Positions 3,600 to 6,616 of a stretch of DNA of 6,616 nt are shown in pieces (the stretch's first letter is position 1; each line of letters begins with the position of its first letter). The notes beneath the pieces are model-generated. The model searched no databases, was not told where the DNA came from, and saw nothing but the letters and a program-made list of their open reading frames with translations. Origin of the DNA: an uncultured Janibacter sp. (GTDB lineage: Bacteria; Actinomycetota; Actinomycetes; Actinomycetales; Dermatophilaceae); the NCBI GenBank assembly GCA_946222495.1, contig CAMICF010000170.1:1-6616 (forward strand), read 5' to 3'. The translations under genes were made by a program, and so were the position numbers.

Positions 3600-6181
3600 T
3601 CCTGGTCACCTCCGGGGGCGTCCCCCTGCTGGGCGTTGTCCGTCGAGCGTGTCTCGACGGTTACGTCAGGATCCGACGCTACATCGTCACCCACCAGCTC
3701 AGCGTCGTCGCCACGGTCAACGTTGCGAGCAACTGCGACGATCGAGTCACCCTTGCGCGGGGTGGCGAAGCTGACGCCCATCGTGTTGCGGCCCGTCCGG
3801 TTCACCTCGGTCACCGCGGAGCGGACGATGTTGCCCTTCTCCATGACGACCATGACCTCGTCGTTCTCGTCGACGATGAGGGCACCGGCGAGCTGGCCGC
3901 CCTTGCCCGAGTTCGCCGCGGTCACACCGAGGATGCCCCGGCCCTTGGGCGTCCACTGGGAGGCTGCGGTCCGCTTGGCGACACCGTTCTCGAAGACGAC
4001 GAAGACATCGGGGTCGGTGCCGTCCGGGATGACGTTGAGCGCGAGGAGGGAGTCCCCGTCGCGGAACTTCATCCCCGTGACGCCGCTCGTCGAGCGACCC
4101 ATCGGCCGGATGATCGCGTCCGTCGCGTTGAAGCGCACCGACTGGGCGTTGCGCGACACGAGGAGGAGGTCGTCCTCCGCGGCCACGAGGCCGGCGCCGA
4201 TGAGCTCGTCGTCCTCACGGAGCTTGACGGCGATGAGACCACCGCTGCGCGGGGAGTCGTACTCGCTGAGCCGGGTCTTCTTCACGAGGCCACGCTTCGT
4301 CGCGAGCACGAGGTAGGGCGCCACCTCGTAGTCGCGGATCGCGTAGACGGCCGCGATCTGCTCGTCCGGCTGGAAGGCGAGGAGGTTGGCCACGTGCTGG
4401 CCCTTGCCGTCCCGGGCCGCCTCGGGCAGCTCGTAGGCCTTGACCCGGTAGACGCGACCGAGGTTGGTGAAGAAGAGCAACCAGTGGTGCGAGGTGGTCG
4501 TGAAGAAGTTGCGCACGACGTCCTCACCGCGAAGGGAGGCGCCGCGGACGCCCTTCCCGCCCCGCTTCTGGGCCCGGTACTCGTCGACCCGGGTCCGCTT
4601 GGCGTAGCCGCCCCGGGTGATCGTCACGACGACGTCCTCCTCGGGGATGAGGTCCTCGATCGCGACGTCACCGTCGTAGGGGAGGATCCGGCTGCGCCGG
4701 TCGTCGCCGTACTTGTCGACGATCTCGGTGAGCTCGTCGCGGACAATCTGCCGCTGCCGCTCGGGCTTGGCGAGGATGTCCTTGTAGTCGATGATCCGGG
4801 CTTCGATCTCGTCGTGCTCGTCGATGATCTTCTGCCGCTCCAGCGCGGCCAGGCGGCGCAGCTGGAGGTTGAGGATCGCCATCGCCTGGACCTCGTCGAT
4901 GTCGAGGAGCTCGATGAGCCCCTCGCGTGCCTCGTCGACGGTGGGGGAGCGGCGGATGAGGGCGATGACCTCGTCGAGCATGTCGAGGGCCTTGAGGTAT
5001 CCACGGAGGATGTGGATGGCGGCCTCGTCCTTGCGCAGCCGGTACTCGGTGCGCCGGACGATGACATCGATCTGGTGCTCGACCCAGTACCGGATGAAGG
5101 CGGAGATCGGCAGGGTGCGCGGCACGCCGTCGACGAGCGCGAGCATGTTCGCGCCGAAGGTCGTCTGCAGCTGGGTGTGCTTGTAGAGGTTGTTGAGGAC
5201 GACCTTGGCCACGGCGTCCCGCTTGAGGACGATGACGAGGCGCTGACCGGTCCGGCCGGAGGTCTCGTCGCGGATGTCCGCGATGCCGGAGAGACGCCCT
5301 TCCTTGGTCATCTCGGCGATCTTCTGTGCGAGGGCGTCCGGGTTGACCTGGTACGGCAGCTCGGTGACGACGAGGCAGGTCCGTCCCTGGATCTCCTCGA
5401 CCTCGACGACGGCCCGCATGATGATCGAGCCGCGACCGGTGCGGTAGGCGTCGTCGATGCCGCGCGTGCCCATGATCAGGGCGCCGCTGGGGAAGTCCGG
5501 GCCCTTGATGAAGCCCATGGTCGCCTCGAGGGCCTCCTCGCGGGAGGCCTCCGGGTTGTCGAGCATCCAGTGGGCGGCCTCGGCGACCTCACGCAGGTTG
5601 TGCGGCGGGATCTGCGTCGCCATGCCGACGGCGATACCGGCCGACCCGTTGGCGAGGAGGTTGGGGAAGCGGGCCGGGAGCACGTCCGGCTGGAGCGTCT
5701 TGCCGTCGTAGTTCGGGACGAAGTCGACCGTCTCCTGGTCGATGTCGCGCACGAGCTCCAGCGACAGCGGCGCCATCTTGCACTCGGTGTACCGGGGGGC
5801 GGCCGCGCCGTCGTTGCCGGCGGAGCCGAAGTTGCCCTGGCCGTCGATGAGCGGGTAGCGCATCGACCAGGGCTGGACGAGGCGGACCATCGCGTCGTAG
5901 ATCGCGCTGTCACCGTGCGGGTGGTACTGGCCCATGACGTCGCCGACGACGCGGGAGCACTTGTTGTAGCCCCGGTCCGGGCGGTAGCCGCCGTCGTACA
6001 TGGCGTAGACGATCCGGCGGTGGACGGGCTTGAGCCCGTCCCGGACATCGGGCAGCGCACGGGAGACGATGACGCTCATCGCGTACTCGATGTAGCTGCG
6101 CTGCATCTCCGCGTTGAGGTCGATCGGGTCGATCCGGTCGGTGGTGACCTCGGTGCCGGTGCCGTCGGGGGTGTCAGTCAT
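3596..6181 (-). CDS. gyrA: DNA gyrase subunit A
   Basis: GyrA is the DNA-cutting and rejoining subunit of the A2B2 gyrase, which introduces negative supercoils using ATP in the cytoplasm. The product is 861 residues. ATG at 6179-6181 is chosen because AGAGGA lies 5 bases upstream and the protein then begins shortly before the conserved DLNAEMQRSYIEYAMSVIVS stretch (21-40); the longer open frame reads back into gyrB in another frame. The breakage-reunion domain spans about 20-500. It contains the catalytic tyrosine Y131 in APRYTECK, uninterrupted by an intein, and the quinolone-binding helix with S92 and D96, the usual sensitive residues (E. coli S83 and D87). The C-terminal beta-pinwheel begins with the GyrA box QKRGGKG (538-544), which enables DNA wrapping; further blade motifs follow. 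The last 40 or so residues are an acidic, disordered tail. It follows gyrB by 50 bases and is coupled to DUF3566 downstream. Confidence 0.99.
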   Translation of the reverse strand: MTDTPDGTGTEVTTDRIDPIDLNAEMQRSYIEYAMSVIVSRALPDVRDGLKPVHRRIVYAMYDGGYRPDRGYNKCSRVVGDVMGQYHPHGDSAIYDAMVRLVQPWSMRYPLIDGQGNFGSAGNDGAAAPRYTECKMAPLSLELVRDIDQETVDFVPNYDGKTLQPDVLPARFPNLLANGSAGIAVGMATQIPPHNLREVAEAAHWMLDNPEASREEALEATMGFIKGPDFPSGALIMGTRGIDDAYRTGRGSIIMRAVVEVEEIQGRTCLVVTELPYQVNPDALAQKIAEMTKEGRLSGIADIRDETSGRTGQRLVIVLKRDAVAKVVLNNLYKHTQLQTTFGANMLALVDGVPRTLPISAFIRYWVEHQIDVIVRRTEYRLRKDEAAIHILRGYLKALDMLDEVIALIRRSPTVDEAREGLIELLDIDEVQAMAILNLQLRRLAALERQKIIDEHDEIEARIIDYKDILAKPERQRQIVRDELTEIVDKYGDDRRSRILPYDGDVAIEDLIPEEDVVVTITRGGYAKRTRVDEYRAQKRGGKGVRGASLRGEDVVRNFFTTTSHHWLLFFTNLGRVYRVKAYELPEAARDGKGQHVANLLAFQPDEQIAAVYAIRDYEVAPYLVLATKRGLVKKTRLSEYDSPRSGGLIAVKLREDDELIGAGLVAAEDDLLLVSRNAQSVRFNATDAIIRPMGRSTSGVTGMKFRDGDSLLALNVIPDGTDPDVFVVFENGVAKRTAASQWTPKGRGILGVTAANSGKGGQLAGALIVDENDEVMVVMEKGNIVRSAVTEVNRTGRNTMGVSFATPRKGDSIVAVARNVDRGDDAELVGDDVASDPDVTVETRSTDNAQQGDAPGGDQE
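3608..3613 (-). promoter_or_regulatory. Ribosome binding site of the DUF3566 gene, within gyrA
   Basis: GGAGGT on the minus strand lies 8 bases before the GTG at 3599. It is close to a full match to the 16S rRNA tail and fixes the start within the last codons of gyrA. The gyrA stop and this start share the sequence GTGA. Confidence 0.75.
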
Positions 6182-6231
6182 GTCGTCCTCTAGCTCGCAA
6201 GTTCGGGCGAAGGGGGGTGCTCGGGCCCCGG
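6182..6231 (-). other. gyrB-gyrA intergenic gap
   Basis: These 50 bases hold the gyrA ribosome site (AGAGGA, near 6187-6193). I see no convincing promoter or terminator, so gyrB and gyrA are probably read as one message. Confidence 0.6.
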
Positions 6232-6616
6232 TCAGATGTCGAGGAAGCGCACGTCGCGTGCGTTCTTCTGGATGAAGGAGCGGCGGGACTCGACGTCCTC
6301 GCCCATGAGCACGGAGAACATCTCGTCGGCCGCGGCGGCGTCGTCGAGGGTCACCTGGAGCAGCACCCGCGAGTCGGGGTCCATCGTGGTCTCCCACAGC
6401 TCCTGGTAGTTCATCTCGCCCAGACCCTTGTAGCGCTGGACACCGTTCTCCTTCGGCAGGCGCCAGCCCTGGCTCTGGCCGTGGGCGATCATCGCGTCGC
6501 GCTCGCGGTCGGAGAAGGAGAACTCGTGCTCGTGGTTGCTCCACTTGAGCCGGTAGAGCGGCGGCTGGGCGAGGTAGACGTACCCGGCCTCGATGAGCGG
6601 CTTCATGAAGCGGAAG
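6232..6616 (-). CDS. gyrB: DNA gyrase subunit B, C-terminal 127 residues
   Basis: This is the end of GyrB, the ATPase subunit that pairs with GyrA; the 5' part lies beyond the window. The visible part begins FRFMKPLIEAGYVYLAQPPL and contains the highly conserved QRYKGLGEMN and ETTMDP motifs of the TOPRIM and C-terminal region, then LLQVTLDD, FSVLMGEDVE and RRSFIQKNA. It ends in LDI, the usual actinobacterial terminus. The frame is intact with no insertion. The same features also occur in ParE, but the adjacent gyrA with its QKRGGKG box makes gyrase the right call. Confidence 0.97.
   Translation of the reverse strand, partial: FRFMKPLIEAGYVYLAQPPLYRLKWSNHEHEFSFSDRERDAMIAHGQSQGWRLPKENGVQRYKGLGEMNYQELWETTMDPDSRVLLQVTLDDAAAADEMFSVLMGEDVESRRSFIQKNARDVRFLDI

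Noticed and set aside
5700..5850. Possible intein at the GyrA active-site tyrosine, as known in some mycobacteria
   Set aside because: The frame around Y131 is continuous and conserved with no insertion.
3551..6193. An 880-residue open frame on the plus strand opposite gyrA
   Set aside because: It is the complement of a strongly GC3-biased gene, which removes stops from an antisense frame. Its sequence is a low-complexity run of V, L, D, E, G and R with no domain, and gyrA on the other strand is unmistakable.
6182..6544. N-terminal extension of the gyrA open frame
   Set aside because: It overlaps gyrB out of frame, is Arg/Pro/Gly-rich, and GyrA homologues begin at the ATG at 6181, which has its own ribosome site.

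Overview
The window looks like ordinary chromosome from a high-GC actinobacterium, probably of the Micrococcales. The evidence is the strong G/C bias at third codon positions, the GyrA and GyrB sequences, and the order gyrB - gyrA - DUF3566 membrane protein - tRNA-Ile - small DLW-39-like ORF - tRNA-Ala. From general knowledge, this block lies close to the replication origin in Actinobacteria. The family assignment is inference from the sequence alone. No mobile element, CRISPR array, prophage or defence system was recognised.

Right half (about 2640-6616, all minus strand): the C-terminal 127 residues of GyrB, a 50-base gap, a complete GyrA of 861 residues, and a two-helix DUF3566 membrane protein. 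The DUF3566 start overlaps the gyrA stop by four bases (GTGA), so the two are probably translationally coupled. A 14-bp hairpin follows DUF3566. Next comes a compact tRNA unit: tRNA-Ile(GAT) with encoded CCA, a 60-residue DLW-39-like membrane-anchored ORF filling the spacer, and tRNA-Ala(TGC) without encoded CCA. The unit is closed by a perfect 18-bp hairpin. Gyrase makes negative supercoils from its A and B subunits; the two small proteins are conserved neighbours of unknown biochemical role.

Middle (2047-2547, minus strand): an unrecognised 166-residue protein with a clear Sec-type signal peptide and two cysteines in the mature part. It is convergent with the regulator to its left.

Left part (1-1988): a divergent pair. 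A MarR-type regulator reads rightward. A 14-helix MFS transporter of the drug:H+ antiporter-2 type reads leftward, starts at TTG, and runs off the window just after its last helix. The 97 bases between them hold two copies of the same 15-bp palindrome (TGTGTA-N3-TACAYA), 25 bp apart. They overlap plausible promoters in both directions. The simplest reading is a regulator that represses both itself and the efflux pump, with an inducer that is probably a pump substrate. This operator pair is the most specific new observation here. The rest is conserved housekeeping sequence.
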